NCBI RefSeq assembly: GCF_002732165.1
Contig: NZ_MRZO01000001.1
Span: 496,001-560,000 of the forward strand
DNA: 64,000 bases
From: Staphylococcus xylosus
GTDB lineage: Bacteria; Bacillota; Bacilli; Staphylococcales; Staphylococcaceae
Direction of reading: 5' to 3'
Shown here: one piece after another, positions 21,277 to 30,557 of the stretch
Numbering within the stretch: position 1 is the stretch's first letter
Layout of the letters: every line of letters begins with the position of its first letter
Program-made: the position numbers and the translations under genes
The notes under the pieces: generated by a model
Databases searched by the model: none
What the model was told of the DNA's origin: nothing
The model's input: the letters and a program-made list of their open reading frames with translations, nothing else

Positions 21277-22407
21277 TTATTTAGAACCTCCTTCTAACAT
21301 TTCACGCATTACATTCTCAATTTTCTCTTTTTGGTGAGTTGTTAATTGTTCATCTGTCATGTTTTGATAAAAATTATCTATAATAGTCTCGTCATCAAGC
21401 TTTTGTATTTCAATATTTTCGTGATGTAACGATGTATTAAATTCAAAGGTTTGATTAGTTAGCGCTAGTGTATTTGGATAAATTCGCTTTAAATGCATCA
21501 TTGGATCATTCACGTGTGACATATGTTTTAATTTAAAATGCATATAGTTTTCTTTATTTTTAACTTCTAAATTCTCTTGTATCGCATCTTCATAATCACC
21601 TTCTATCACTTCTAATTGTCTTAAAGGCTTCAAAGGTATAAATTTATCTTTTATATCATTTTTATTTATTACAATAGTTCTATAACCTTTAGGTTGACTC
21701 ACTTCTGAAAATGAATATTGTAATATAGATCCACTATAATTTATAAAATTTGATGCGATACTAAATGGATGATGTAAATGACCTAATAATACTCTGTCGA
21801 ATTGCTGAAACAACTTCTCTTCAACTGATTCTACTGTCCCAATAGTTAGTGGTCTCTCAGAATCCGAACGTATGGCACCTTGCACTGTTAAATGCCCAAT
21901 GAACATATTTATTCTATGCTCATTAATCACTTCACTCATTTGATTCAATGCATGTGCAAGCGCCTGTTGGTGTGTTTCAATTTCTTCATCATCGAAATGG
22001 TATTGCATCTCATTAATCGTTGCAAATGGTAATGTATAAAAGTCTACATCACCTATTGAAATAGGATTTTGCATATCATTTAAACTCGTACGAATATACA
22101 TATTTGATTTTTCAAACCACTTAGCGCCGTAATTCAATCTTTCTTTACTATCATGATTACCATTAATTAAAATTAATGGAATATTCATTTCAAGATTCAA
22201 GGTATCAATCGTCTGCTCTAACAATTTAATCGCATTTTTATTAGGGTAACTTGTGTCGTATAAATCTCCAGCAACAACGATTACATCAGGTCTTTCCTCA
22301 CGCATCGCTTCAATAAATTGTTCCAATATGTATGATTGATCTTCTAACAACGACTTACCATTTAAAATTCTACCTAAATGCCAATCCGCCGTATGTACAA
22401 TTTTCAT
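21277..22407 (-). CDS. sbcD: Exonuclease subunit SbcD
   Basis: Metallophosphoesterase subunit of SbcCD. All nuclease motifs are present in the first 220 residues: [33 protein letters not shown] and LGHLHHPF, which supply the ligands for two Mn2+ ions. The 376-residue length is usual. It starts at ATG 22407 after AAGGAGTG. It lies directly before sbcC with no gap, and a LexA box is 17 bases upstream of the start. Confidence 0.96.
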   Translation of the reverse strand: MKIVHTADWHLGRILNGKSLLEDQSYILEQFIEAMREERPDVIVVAGDLYDTSYPNKNAIKLLEQTIDTLNLEMNIPLILINGNHDSKERLNYGAKWFEKSNMYIRTSLNDMQNPISIGDVDFYTLPFATINEMQYHFDDEEIETHQQALAHALNQMSEVINEHRINMFIGHLTVQGAIRSDSERPLTIGTVESVEEKLFQQFDRVLLGHLHHPFSIASNFINYSGSILQYSFSEVSQPKGYRTIVINKNDIKDKFIPLKPLRQLEVIEGDYEDAIQENLEVKNKENYMHFKLKHMSHVNDPMMHLKRIYPNTLALTNQTFEFNTSLHHENIEIQKLDDETIIDNFYQNMTDEQLTTHQKEKIENVMREMLEGGSK

Positions 22408-22423
22408 TTCACCACTCCTTTTT

Positions 22424-22437
22424 AGAACGTTTGTTCG
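22424..22437. promoter_or_regulatory. LexA (SOS) box upstream of sbcD
   Basis: Minus strand CGAACAAACGTTCT fits the Gram-positive LexA consensus and sits just before the ribosome site, placing sbcDC in the SOS regulon. Confidence 0.85.
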
Positions 22438-22600
22438 TCACCTTATTATATTATCATTTATTATACATCAAGCCTATTAAAAACGAAGTATTCGCGACAG
22501 CAATCTAATTTATTTAAAAGATTACGTCTCCCGCTATTTAGTAGACTAGAATTGATGTATCTAAAAATTTCACTTGAACCATTGCTCATTTAATGATTAA

Positions 22601-22627
22601 GGCTGAGACAATTAATTTGTCCCAGCC
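22601..22627 (-). terminator. Hairpin after the ccdC-like gene
   Basis: GGCTGGGACAA-ATTAA-TTGTCTCAGCC, 11 bases past the stop codon. A perfect-looking stem but only a weak T tract; another member of the GCTGRGACA hairpin family. Confidence 0.65.
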
Positions 22628-22638
22628 CCATTTATAAC

Positions 22639-23106
22639 TTATTGAATTAAAGTTCTTTTCACTTTTTTATATTTGTATAACATCGCTAAACGCCAAGGTA
22701 CAATCATGCAAAACGCAAGTAGGAAAAACATTCCTGCAATTTCGCCGGGATCTATCTGATTACTTATAAATATTTTAATTATTGTACGTACCAGAAGTAA
22801 CGTTATAAGAATTATAGGAAAGGCTTTTGATCGTTTCATATAAATTTCACTACCTTGTTTTTCAAACCTAGATGTCCAAATTAAAATTGTAGAAAATAAA
22901 ATACCTAGAATAATACATTCTACTATTTCAAAACCTGTCAACCTAAAATATGGAACGACGTACATTAATGCCCCCGTTGCCATAAAAAAAGGTGGTAATA
23001 TGATTTTCTTTTCATTTACTGGAAAATGCTGTGCTTTCATTCGCACAATTATAACACCTATTCCCATTAGAAATGCAAATACAATGGAAAATATTAAATA
23101 CAACAT
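22639..23106 (-). CDS. CcdC-like membrane protein (DUF1453)
   Basis: A 155-residue membrane protein with about five hydrophobic segments, starting M-L-Y-L-I-F-S-I-V-F-A-F-L-M-G. It resembles the CcdC family, named for the gene next to cytochrome c biogenesis genes in Bacillus, although the biochemical role is unproven. Staphylococci lack most c-type cytochromes, so the name should not be taken as function. It lies upstream of the sbcDC promoter on the same strand and ends in its own hairpin. Confidence 0.7.
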   Translation of the reverse strand: MLYLIFSIVFAFLMGIGVIIVRMKAQHFPVNEKKIILPPFFMATGALMYVVPYFRLTGFEIVECIILGILFSTILIWTSRFEKQGSEIYMKRSKAFPIILITLLLVRTIIKIFISNQIDPGEIAGMFFLLAFCMIVPWRLAMLYKYKKVKRTLIQ

Positions 23107-23300
23107 GCTTACACCTACTTTAAGTTTCTACAAGATGATATTCACTTTGGTTAGTATATCATTTAAATAAATAATAATCAGTATTTGTACGTTCATTTTT
23201 ATTTACTATTAACCAATAGCACGTATATTATATCTTAGTATTTTTAAAATTACTAAGAAAATCATTACAGATTAATTGAATATCATAGAAAAGTCCAAAT

Positions 23301-23350
23301 AAAAATACGATAAGATAAGCCTATTTAAAAGCTAACCTTATCGTACTTTT
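23301..23350. terminator. Terminator after the 55-residue hypothetical gene
   Basis: AAAAATACGATAAG...CTTATCGTACTTTT, a long stem with A/T tracts on both sides; on the minus strand it ends in ATTTTTATTT. Its left half overlaps the last codons' 3' side of the small gene. Confidence 0.7.
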
Positions 23351-23352
23351 AT

Positions 23353-23520
23353 TTAAAAAGCATGTGTCTGGTTACATGCCGATAATGCATCATTTAAAGT
23401 GTATCTAAGATAATTCATATCATGAATTTGCATCGCATTATGATATTTCTTAAATGCCTCATCGGTCGGAAAGTTAATATGCATATTTGCTAGTCGATCA
23501 AGTACTTCTTTGTCTTCCAT
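23353..23520 (-). CDS. Conserved small hypothetical protein, 55 residues
   Basis: A soluble, mildly acidic protein of 55 residues starting M-E-D-K-E-V-L-D-R-L-A-N-M. ATG 23520 has GAAGGATG eight bases before it; a GTG at 23538 is in frame but has no ribosome site. There is no signal peptide, membrane segment or known motif. The fit of ribosome site, length and following terminator supports a real gene. I do not recognise its function. Confidence 0.65.
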   Translation of the reverse strand: MEDKEVLDRLANMHINFPTDEAFKKYHNAMQIHDMNYLRYTLNDALSACNQTHAF

Positions 23521-23847
23521 GTCATAAGCATCCTTCACTTATCGATACCTCCCTTATATATACATTATAACAAACCACATTTTAGAATCAATTATTTTCT
23601 GAATATTTCAATAAATTAATACAGCTATAATCTTATATAAACTCAATAACAATACTTTTAATTGCAAAATCAATCTAAAATTTATGTATATAAGCTCACT
23701 CAATTTGAAAAAAACAATTTCCAAAAGACAAACACCATGTAAAGATCACTAAATTCTATCCATAAGCAACAATAAAGTTCCTCTGCACACAAAAACAAGG
23801 GCTGACAACTACTCAATATAAGTAGCTGTCAGCCCTTTATTTATGCG
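23521..23847. other. Intergenic region
   Basis: AT-rich, no reading frame of note. It holds the promoter of the small gene and the terminator of the UPF0154 gene (23797-23837). Confidence 0.5.
23797..23837 (-). terminator. Terminator of the UPF0154 gene
   Basis: Long stem AAAGGGCTGACAGCTACT / AGTAGTTGTCAGCCCTT with one mismatch, 11 bases after the stop. A T-rich tail follows on the minus strand. Confidence 0.85.
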
Positions 23848-24087
23848 CTATTTCTTCTTCTTCATAGCGTCTTCTTGATTTTTATTCATCATCGTCATCA
23901 TTTGATTAATTTTCTTTTGAGATGGTTTTTGACCCATTTGCATCATCATCATACGTAGCATTTCTTCATTAATTGGCGGGTTCTTTTTAAGATAATCCAT
24001 CATATATTTTCTTGCAAGGAAAAATCCACCGACTAATCCTAGAATTAGTGCTAACACGATTAATAATATTGCTAACCAAGTTGCCAT
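23848..24087 (-). CDS. UPF0154 (YneF-like) small membrane protein
   Basis: A 79-residue protein with a single N-terminal membrane helix (residues 5-27, [10 protein letters not shown]). A basic cytosolic part follows with the family's [23 protein letters not shown] motif. This is the YneF family, of unknown function and usually adjacent to tkt as here. ATG 24087 follows AGGAAAGTGGGTG; the in-frame GTG at 24099 lies inside the ribosome site. Confidence 0.85.
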   Translation of the reverse strand: MATWLAILLIVLALILGLVGGFFLARKYMMDYLKKNPPINEEMLRMMMMQMGQKPSQKKINQMMTMMNKNQEDAMKKKK

Positions 24088-24241
24088 TGTTTCACCCACT
24101 TTCCTATCCTAATGAATTTTACTAAAATTAGTGCCCCTTTTCAAGAGCAACTCAATTAATATAGTGTTTCGACTTATGTATTATACCAATTAAAAAATAA
24201 CTTTGTAAATATAAGTATATTTTTATTTCTAAAAATAAAAA

Positions 24242-24271
24242 TTGGTATGAGAACCTAGGCTCTCATACCAA
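24242..24271 (-). terminator. Terminator of tkt
   Basis: Near-perfect palindrome TTGGTATGAGA-GCCTAGG-TTCTCATACCAA followed on the minus strand by TTTTTATTTTT. Confidence 0.9.
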
Positions 24272-24294
24272 CAAATTAAGCTTAGTTACATAAA

Positions 24295-26283
24295 TTAAAA
24301 TGTTTGAATTTGATTCAATACATTTTCTTTTGTAAAGCCATATTTTTCAACAACTAAGTCTCCAGGCGCACTAGCACCAAAACCGTCGATACCGATAACT
24401 TTACCTTCAGTACCTACATATTTATGCCAACCAAGTGGTGAAGCCATTTCAATTGCTACACGTTTAGTAATTGATGATGGCAATACTGATTCTTTATATT
24501 CAGCAGTTTGTTGATCGAACGCATTCCAGTTTGGCATAGAAACAACACGTACACCTTTACCTTGTGCTTCTAAGTCTTTAGCAGCTTCAAGTGCTAAGTT
24601 AACTTCTGAACCTGTAGCTAATAATAAGAATTCTGGTTCTTTATCTGATTCAAATACTACATAAGCACCTTTACGTACGCCTTCTTCTACAGTTTCTTTC
24701 GGTAAATCCATAGTAGTAAGATTTTGACGAGTTAAAACAAGTGAAGTTGGTGCATCTTCAGATTCTAATGCTACTTCCCAAGCTACACGTGTTTCGTTAC
24801 CATCGGCTGGACGAATAACATTCATGTTTGGAATAGCACGTAAACCAGCTAATTGTTCAATTGGTTCATGTGTAGGACCATCTTCTCCAACTGCAATTGA
24901 ATCATGTGTAAAAATAAACGTTGAGTTTAATCCCATGATTGATGACAGACGTAATGCTGGTTTTAGGTAGTCACTAAACACAAAGAAAGTTGCGCCATAA
25001 GGGTGTAAACCACCATGTGCAGCCATACCATTTACTGCAGCGCCCATTGCAAATTCACGAACACCAAACCAAATATTTTTACCTTCTGGTGTATCTTTAT
25101 CAAAATCTGTCGCATCTTTGACATTTGATTTATTTGAACCAGCTAAGTCCGCTGAACCGCCAAAGAATGAAGGTACAGTTTTACTTAAAGTTTGAATTAC
25201 TTCACCAGAGTCAGCACGTGAAGCACCGCTATGTCCAGCTTCAAAGTGTGGTAACTCATCTTTATAGTTTTCTGGTAATTTACCGCTGATAGCCAATTTA
25301 AATTCTTCAGCTAATTCAGGATATTTATTACTATACTCTTCAACAAGTTTATTCCATGCTTCTTCTTTTTCGTTAGCACGTTTCAACATACTTTGTTGGA
25401 AAATTTCATAAACTTCTTCTGGAACATTGAAACGTTTTTCAGGGTCTAAACCATAGTTTTCAAGTGTTAATTTTCTTTCATCCTCACCAAGTGGCGCACC
25501 GTGGACACCATGTGAAGCTTGTTTATTAGGAGCACCAAAACCAATAATCGTTTTAATTTCAATAATTGTTGGTACATCTTGAGATTTAGCTTCTTCAATC
25601 GCTTTATCGATTGCGTCTAAATCATTACCTTCTTCAACTAAAATGTGCTTCCAACCATAGGCTTCAAAACGACCTTTAACATCTTCAGAAAAGGCTTTAT
25701 CTAAATCTCCATCTAATGAGATATCATTTGAATCATATAAAACAATCAATTTGTCTAATTGGTTATGTCCTGCTAATGAAGCTGCTTCGTGAGAAATACC
25801 TTCCATTAAGTCACCATCTGAAGCAAGTACATATGTGTAATGGTCAACAACTTTAGCATCTTCTTTATTAAATTTACCTGCTAAGTGTTTTTCAGCCATA
25901 GCCATACCAACAGACATAGCAAATCCTTGTCCAAGTGGACCAGTTGTAACTTCTACACCATCAGTGTGTCTAAACTCTGGATGTCCCGGTGTTTTAGAAC
26001 CCCATTGTCTAAATTCTTTTAATTCTTCTAATTCTAAACTACCTGAAACATGTAATAGGCTATATAATAACGCAGAACCATGTCCAGCAGATAATACAAA
26101 ACGATCTCTATCGAAGAAATCTTTTGATTGGGGATTAAAATTTAAGTGACGTGTCCATAATGTGTACGCCATAGGAGCCGCACCCATTGGTAATCCAGGG
26201 TGTCCTGAATTTGCTTGTTCAACTGCATCGATACTTAGCGCTCTAATCGTATCTACCGCTAATTGATCTTTTTCTTTATTCAT
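24295..26283 (-). CDS. tkt: Transketolase
   Basis: Thiamine-diphosphate enzyme of the non-oxidative pentose phosphate pathway that moves two-carbon units between sugar phosphates. The 662-residue protein has the TPP-binding motif from ASDGDLMEG to NDISLDGD (about residues 153-190), the N-terminal [11 protein letters not shown] and [12 protein letters not shown] segments, and the central pyrimidine-domain signature [18 protein letters not shown] 26283 follows GGAAGTC. It is flanked by the UPF0154 and DUF896 genes in the usual staphylococcal order and has a strong terminator. Confidence 0.97.
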   Translation of the reverse strand: MNKEKDQLAVDTIRALSIDAVEQANSGHPGLPMGAAPMAYTLWTRHLNFNPQSKDFFDRDRFVLSAGHGSALLYSLLHVSGSLELEELKEFRQWGSKTPGHPEFRHTDGVEVTTGPLGQGFAMSVGMAMAEKHLAGKFNKEDAKVVDHYTYVLASDGDLMEGISHEAASLAGHNQLDKLIVLYDSNDISLDGDLDKAFSEDVKGRFEAYGWKHILVEEGNDLDAIDKAIEEAKSQDVPTIIEIKTIIGFGAPNKQASHGVHGAPLGEDERKLTLENYGLDPEKRFNVPEEVYEIFQQSMLKRANEKEEAWNKLVEEYSNKYPELAEEFKLAISGKLPENYKDELPHFEAGHSGASRADSGEVIQTLSKTVPSFFGGSADLAGSNKSNVKDATDFDKDTPEGKNIWFGVREFAMGAAVNGMAAHGGLHPYGATFFVFSDYLKPALRLSSIMGLNSTFIFTHDSIAVGEDGPTHEPIEQLAGLRAIPNMNVIRPADGNETRVAWEVALESEDAPTSLVLTRQNLTTMDLPKETVEEGVRKGAYVVFESDKEPEFLLLATGSEVNLALEAAKDLEAQGKGVRVVSMPNWNAFDQQTAEYKESVLPSSITKRVAIEMASPLGWHKYVGTEGKVIGIDGFGASAPGDLVVEKYGFTKENVLNQIQTF

Positions 26284-26359
26284 CTAAATGACTTCCTTTC
26301 TTCTAGCAAGTTTCTATCTCATTATACCTTATTTGGTATCTATTTAACAAAAAAATGAT

Positions 26360-26608
26360 TTAGTTTTTATCTTCTTTATTTTTAGAATCTAATATATTTT
26401 TCACTTTATCAGGTGTTACATCATTTCCTTCAGGATCTATGACTCTTGTATTTTCAATTTGTTGCTTAAATTTTTCTCTAAATGAATCTAAGTAAGCTTT
26501 TCTCAATTTAGATTGTTCTTTAGCTTCTTTTTCAGTCAAGCCTTTTTCTTTTTTCTTTTTTGCTAATTCATTTATGCGTTGTAAATCTACACCGTCTTTT
26601 TCAGCCAT
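26360..26608 (-). CDS. DUF896 (YnzC-like) protein
   Basis: An 82-residue, highly charged cytosolic protein: I-N-E-L-A-K-K-K-K-E-K-G-L-T near residue 11, then E-Q-x-x-L-R-K-A-Y-L-x-x-F-R near residue 45. This is the DUF896/YnzC signature. In B. subtilis ynzC is part of the SOS-induced yneA-yneB-ynzC operon. Here it likewise follows the sosA cell-division inhibitor, but a terminator hairpin separates them, so co-expression is uncertain. Function unknown. Confidence 0.85.
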   Translation of the reverse strand: MAEKDGVDLQRINELAKKKKEKGLTEKEAKEQSKLRKAYLDSFREKFKQQIENTRVIDPEGNDVTPDKVKNILDSKNKEDKN

Positions 26609-26652
26609 AATAAACCTCCGAAATTATTTATATAGAAAAATATAACAAAAAA

Positions 26653-26680
26653 GTGAACGAAACTAAATGGTTTCGCTCAC
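26653..26680 (-). terminator. Terminator of sosA
   Basis: Minus strand GTGAGCGAAAC-CATTTA-GTTTCGTTCAC followed by TTTTTTG, between sosA and the DUF896 gene. Confidence 0.8.
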
Positions 26681-26737
26681 AAAAAATACTATTATTAACA
26701 GTTCTATATAATAAAAAATTCATGCCACTATCAGTTA

Positions 26738-26971
26738 TTAGTGAACAGCTGCCATCACTTGTTGTGAACTTTGTTCGCCTTGTATTTTAGTTTCGCTATT
26801 ATCTTGTTCGCTAATTACTGATTCACTTGTTATTTGATGGTCAGTCATTTCGTACGTCTGTTCTGAATTAGCACTATTGTGTGCACTTAATATAAATAAG
26901 GCGCAAAGTATCATCGTCACTATTAATACTATAAAATAAGTCTTCATTTGCGATTTATAGTTCTTTATCAT
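26738..26971 (-). CDS. sosA: SOS-induced cell division inhibitor SosA
   Basis: A 77-residue protein with one membrane helix at residues 11-30 (Y-F-I-V-L-I-V-T-M-I-L-C-A-L) and a polar, acidic extracellular tail rich in Gln, Ser and Glu. Size, topology and its place divergent from lexA match staphylococcal SosA, which blocks septum completion during DNA damage. It is the functional counterpart of B. subtilis YneA, without that protein's LysM domain. A LexA box overlaps its upstream region (26986-26999), and two more lie between it and lexA. Identification rests on position and topology rather than on motifs. Confidence 0.82.
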   Translation of the reverse strand: MIKNYKSQMKTYFIVLIVTMILCALFILSAHNSANSEQTYEMTDHQITSESVISEQDNSETKIQGEQSSQQVMAAVH

Positions 26972-26985
26972 TCATAACCACTCCT

Positions 26986-26999
26986 AGAACGTTTGTTTG
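26986..26999. promoter_or_regulatory. LexA box proximal to sosA
   Basis: Minus strand CAAACAAACGTTCT, a good match to the LexA consensus, located 14 bases upstream of the sosA start. Confidence 0.8.
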
Positions 27000-27014
27000 T
27001 ATACAAACCTTATC

Positions 27015-27028
27015 AGAACATCTGTTCT
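27015..27028. promoter_or_regulatory. Central LexA box of the sosA/lexA region
   Basis: AGAACATCTGTTCT: GAAC and GTTC half-sites with the correct four-base spacing. Confidence 0.8.
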
Positions 27029-27043
27029 ATGTCAACGACCAAA

Positions 27044-27057
27044 CGAACAAACGTTTG
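27044..27057. promoter_or_regulatory. LexA box proximal to lexA
   Basis: CGAACAAACGTTTG matches the consensus and lies 57 bases before the lexA start, giving autoregulation. Confidence 0.85.
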
Positions 27058-27113
27058 TAAAAACGTTATGAGCATGCTATAATTAAGCTAAATTAAATTA
27101 GGGAGTGCCTATT

Positions 27114-27737
27114 ATGAGAGAGTTAACTAAACGACAAAATGAAATTTTTGAATATATCAAGCAAACCGTTCAATCCAAAGGATATCCACCGAGCGTTAGA
27201 GAAATTGGAGAAGCTGTCGGATTAGCATCTAGTTCTACAGTTCATGGCCACCTATCTAGATTAGAGGAAAAAGGTTACATTAGAAGGGACCCGACTAAGC
27301 CTCGTGCCATAGAGATTGTGTCAGAACAATTAGGTGAATCAGTTAATATGGAAGAAACAATACACGTTCCTGTTATAGGGAAAGTAACTGCGGGCGTACC
27401 TATTTCTGCAGTTGAAAATGTTGAAGAATACTTCCCATTACCGGAACATTTCACTTCAACCCATAATAGCGATATATTCATCTTAAATGTTGTTGGTGAC
27501 AGTATGATTGAAGCCGGTATTCTGGATGGAGATAAAGTTATCGTAAGAAGCCAAACGATTGCAGAGAATGGCGATATTATCGTTGCAATGACAGAAGAGA
27601 ATGAAGCGACTGTTAAGCGTTTCTATAAAGAAAAAAGTCGTTATCGCTTACAACCGGAAAATAGTGCAATGGCTCCGATTTACCTTGATAATGTAACCGT
27701 ACTAGGAAAAGTCGTGGGATTATTTAGAGAAATGTAA
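27114..27737 (+). CDS. lexA: SOS repressor LexA
   Basis: Repressor of the SOS regulon that cleaves itself on RecA filaments. The 207-residue protein has an N-terminal winged helix-turn-helix ([30 protein letters not shown]). Its Ala-Gly cleavage site lies in [11 protein letters not shown], the catalytic serine in [11 protein letters not shown] and the catalytic lysine in [13 protein letters not shown] 27114 follows GGGAGTG; a GTG at 27105 is in frame but lies within the ribosome site. Three LexA boxes lie between it and divergent sosA. Confidence 0.97.
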   Translation: MRELTKRQNEIFEYIKQTVQSKGYPPSVREIGEAVGLASSSTVHGHLSRLEEKGYIRRDPTKPRAIEIVSEQLGESVNMEETIHVPVIGKVTAGVPISAVENVEEYFPLPEHFTSTHNSDIFILNVVGDSMIEAGILDGDKVIVRSQTIAENGDIIVAMTEENEATVKRFYKEKSRYRLQPENSAMAPIYLDNVTVLGKVVGLFREM

Positions 27738-27769
27738 TTGATATTTCGACCAATGCTAACACTCTCAAA

Positions 27770-27810
27770 AAAAAAAGAGGATGCGCTCATCGCGCACCCT
27801 CTCTTTTTTT
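27770..27810. terminator. Terminator of lexA
   Basis: AAAAAAGAGG-TGCGC-TCAT-GCGCA-CCTCTCTTTTTTT, 35 bases after lexA. The same hairpin overlaps the stop codon of the small minus-strand reading frame at 27787-27882. Confidence 0.88.
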
Positions 27811-27882
27811 ATCGTTTTTCTCTAAAACGTCTTTTACTTTTTCAAGTATATCTTCTGTTTTGTCTTTTTTGTTTGTTGTCAT
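27787..27882 (-). CDS. Possible 31-residue charged peptide
   Basis: Starts M-T-T-N-K-K-D-K-T-E-D-I-L and ends in a lysine/arginine-rich tail; about half the residues are charged and it would form a single helix. TGAGGATG lies at correct distance before the ATG. Its last codons and stop are inside the lexA terminator, which can serve as terminator for both. Small size makes this uncertain; no function is suggested. Confidence 0.4.
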   Translation of the reverse strand: MTTNKKDKTEDILEKVKDVLEKNDKKREGAR

Positions 27883-27935
27883 AACTTTTCATCCTCACAT
27901 GATAACAGATACCCTTACACAACAAAACTTAAACA

Positions 27936-28949
27936 TTAACCAGTATAATTTTCTGTCCAATAAGGCTGACGATCTTTATTAAAGTCAACACCTACACCAA
28001 GGGTGTTAAATTCTTCCTTAAGGATATTCTTTCTATGTCCTAATGAATTCATTAAGCCTTGATGAGCGTAAATACTACTTGTTTGACCATATGCTAAGTT
28101 TTCACCTGCTGCATTAAAATCATGTCCATCGGCTTCCATACGATCAAATGGAGTATCGCCTGATAAATTATTATGATCAAAATAATTATGTTCAGCCATA
28201 TCTTCACTGTGTTTTCTAGCTGTATCAGAAATACTATTAGAATATTTAAGTGGCTCTAACTTATGCTGTACTCGTTCTGAATTAACTAAATCAAAGTTTT
28301 GTAATTCAAAGCTTTGAGCTAATCCCTCAGATGGTGCGCCATATTGTTGTTGTAATCGGTTTTCCATTTTTTCACTAACTTGTAAGATTGCTGTTAAGTT
28401 ATTGCTCTCATGTTTATCATAAAAAGCTGTTGTATATATTTTGTCTTTATGAAAATTATCAAATTCATCATCTTGAACATCAAATTTCACATGTCCTTTT
28501 TGCTTGTCAGTAATAGGTTTACCTAAACGTTCTCTCACCTTCTCTTTAGGTGTGCCATATTTAATTTTTGATTTAGATGATATAACGTTTTGGTTACTAT
28601 ATAGCGCATTTACTTTATCATCTATATAACTAACCATTACAAACGCTCTATAATGATCCGAATAATACGTGTGCCAATTTGTACCATATTCATTTGATGT
28701 GACACGTTGCGGACTCCCTAGCTTTTCTTCTACAGCGCCTTTAGTCATATTCATTTGAATATTATTAACCGCAAATTCTTGTTTACTGGGTACTTTTAAT
28801 GCATCTTCGTTAATTGACTTTGATGAAGTCCAATCAGCAACTTTGCTTTTCAATTGCTGTTGTACTGTATACATCGATTGTGTTTCTTTGATTGGTAAGA
28901 CAAGAATAATTACTAAGAAAGTAAGTACATACAAGAATAATTTTCTAAT
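27936..28949 (-). CDS. Secreted or membrane-anchored CAP-domain protein
   Basis: About 337 residues: an N-terminal hydrophobic signal/anchor (L-Y-V-L-T-F-L-V-I-I-L-V-L-P), and a CAP-associated region with two repeats (N-I-Q-M-N-M-T-K-G and SKIKYGTPKEKVRERLGKP). A C-terminal CAP/SCP domain (residues 215-337) has ARKHSEDMAEHNYFDHNN, AAGENLAYG and LGHRKNIL. CAP proteins of this type act outside the cell and their activity is unclear. No ATG or GTG start fits. The best reading starts at ATT 28949 (M-R-K-L-F-L-Y), six bases after AGGTG and just behind an in-frame TAA. TTG 28934 is the only common alternative and would remove the positive n-region. Confidence 0.8.
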   Translation of the reverse strand: MRKLFLYVLTFLVIILVLPIKETQSMYTVQQQLKSKVADWTSSKSINEDALKVPSKQEFAVNNIQMNMTKGAVEEKLGSPQRVTSNEYGTNWHTYYSDHYRAFVMVSYIDDKVNALYSNQNVISSKSKIKYGTPKEKVRERLGKPITDKQKGHVKFDVQDDEFDNFHKDKIYTTAFYDKHESNNLTAILQVSEKMENRLQQQYGAPSEGLAQSFELQNFDLVNSERVQHKLEPLKYSNSISDTARKHSEDMAEHNYFDHNNLSGDTPFDRMEADGHDFNAAGENLAYGQTSSIYAHQGLMNSLGHRKNILKEEFNTLGVGVDFNKDRQPYWTENYTG

Positions 28950-28969
28950 TTTTTACACCTACTAATATA

Positions 28970-29947
28970 TTAGTCTCTATCACCGTTGAAAATTGAATTT
29001 CTTACAATTACATAATCCACTTTTCTTAAAGAATTAAGGTCAGTACCACCTGCATATGAAATTGAACTTTGTAAGTCTTGTTGCATTTCAATCAATGTAT
29101 TAGATAATGAACCTTTGTGCTCAACAAACATTTTCTTACCTTCTACATTTTTATGCTCACCTTTTTGGAATTCAGAGGCGCTACCGAAGTATTCTTTATA
29201 TAATTTACCGTCTAATTCTACTGTTTCACCAGGAGATTCTTCATGTGCAGCAAATAATGACCCAATCATTACCATAGATGCACCAAAGCGTATAGATTTA
29301 GCAATATCACCGTGTGTTCTAATACCACCATCAGCAATAATTGGTTTTCTTGCCGCTTTACTACAGTTATTCAATGCTGATAGTTGCCAACCGCCTGTAC
29401 CAAATCCTGTTTTAATCTTAGTAATACAAACTCTTCCAGGTCCAATACCCACTTTAGTAGCGTCTGCGCCAGCATTTTCTAATTCACGTACACCTTCGGG
29501 AGTACCGACATTACCCGCAATTAAAAATACTTCAGGAATGTGTTGTTTAATGTGTTTAATCATATTGATTACAGAATCTGAATGGCCATGAGCGATATCA
29601 ATTGTAATATAATCCGGGATTGCTTTTTCAGTAGCTAATTGCTCTACAAAATCAAATTCGCTTTCTTTAACGCCTACAGAAATTGACGCAATTAACCCTT
29701 TTTCATGCATTTTCTTAGTAAATGGGATACGTGCCGCTTCATCAAATCTGTGCATTATATAGAAATAATCATTTTCAGCGAACCATTCAGCTAATTCTTC
29801 ATTCATAACTGTTTGCATATTGGCTGGAACGACTGGTAATTTAAAATTTTTCGGTCCAAATTGAACAGTCGTATCACATTCAGAACGACTATTTACAATA
29901 CATTTATTCGGTATAAGTTGGATATCTTCATAATCAAAAATTTTCAT
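28970..29947 (-). CDS. guaC: GMP reductase
   Basis: Converts GMP to IMP with NADPH, returning guanine nucleotides to the common pool. The 325-residue TIM-barrel has the IMPDH/GMPR nucleotide loop [15 protein letters not shown] with the catalytic cysteine near residue 174. It also has [20 protein letters not shown] and [15 protein letters not shown]. It lacks the CBS domains of IMP dehydrogenase and has the shorter length of GuaC. It starts at ATG 29947. I see no purine riboswitch upstream. Confidence 0.95.
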   Translation of the reverse strand: MKIFDYEDIQLIPNKCIVNSRSECDTTVQFGPKNFKLPVVPANMQTVMNEELAEWFAENDYFYIMHRFDEAARIPFTKKMHEKGLIASISVGVKESEFDFVEQLATEKAIPDYITIDIAHGHSDSVINMIKHIKQHIPEVFLIAGNVGTPEGVRELENAGADATKVGIGPGRVCITKIKTGFGTGGWQLSALNNCSKAARKPIIADGGIRTHGDIAKSIRFGASMVMIGSLFAAHEESPGETVELDGKLYKEYFGSASEFQKGEHKNVEGKKMFVEHKGSLSNTLIEMQQDLQSSISYAGGTDLNSLRKVDYVIVRNSIFNGDRD

Positions 29948-30137
29948 TGTTAATAAACCCCTAACATTTTTAATAAAACATTTACTTAATGGTAAGATTT
30001 TAATGATGTATTCAATAATTATATGGAGAATAATAGTTACATTTACTATAATTCCCGAACAATAACTTTTTATTTATCTTCACCAATAGATAATATACAT
30101 TGTTTTAAACTAAATGTAAATGGACTTAGGTCGTAAA

Positions 30138-30407
30138 TTACCAACTTGCTTTTTTAACACCTGGTATTTGCCCTTTATGTGCATGTTCACGTAATGCAAT
30201 TCGTGACATCCCAAATTTGCGATACACACCTCTTGGTCTACCTGTAACTTTGCAACGACGTGTTAATCTAGTAGGTGATGAATCTCTCGGTAATTTTCTT
30301 AAAGCCTCATAATCACCTTTAGCTTTTAATTCTTTACGTAACTCATAATATGCTTCAACTAATTGTTCTCTTTTTTGTTCTTTAGCTATTTTTGATTTCT
30401 TTGCCAT
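30138..30407 (-). CDS. rpsN: Ribosomal protein S14, zinc-free paralogue
   Basis: An 89-residue S14 of the C-minus class, starting [12 protein letters not shown] and ending in the conserved GKIPGV-like [10 protein letters not shown]. It has one cysteine, so it cannot form the zinc ribbon found in the 61-residue zinc-binding form. Such paralogues replace the zinc form during zinc starvation, sparing the metal. A near-perfect Zur box upstream (30423-30449) agrees. It is divergent from rpmG, which has its own Zur-like site. Confidence 0.95.
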   Translation of the reverse strand: MAKKSKIAKEQKREQLVEAYYELRKELKAKGDYEALRKLPRDSSPTRLTRRCKVTGRPRGVYRKFGMSRIALREHAHKGQIPGVKKASW

Positions 30408-30422
30408 TGTTCTGCCTCTCCT

Positions 30423-30449
30423 TTTAAATCGTAATAGTTACGATTTAAA
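30423..30449. promoter_or_regulatory. Zur box upstream of rpsN
   Basis: TTTAAATCGTAAT-A-GTTACGATTTAAA, an inverted repeat with one mismatch. It matches the Firmicutes Zur operator AAATCGTAATNATTACGATTT and lies 15 bases before the rpsN start. Confidence 0.9.
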
Positions 30450-30520
30450 TAATAACATACTCACTTCATTTTTCAACTTAAAAGTATTTGAAATTATTTT
30501 CTTTATATGCTAAAATTTTA

Positions 30521-30539
30521 AAACGTAATCATTACTGTT
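30521..30539. promoter_or_regulatory. Zur-like box upstream of rpmG
   Basis: AAACGTAAT-C-ATTACTGTT keeps the GTAATNATTAC core of the Zur operator with weaker flanks, 18 bases before the rpmG start. Confidence 0.75.
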
Positions 30540-30557
30540 AAGAAAGAGGTGTTAATT

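Noticed and set aside
29115..29591. 158-codon plus-strand frame inside guaC
   Set aside because: Entirely antisense to the conserved guaC; a shadow frame.
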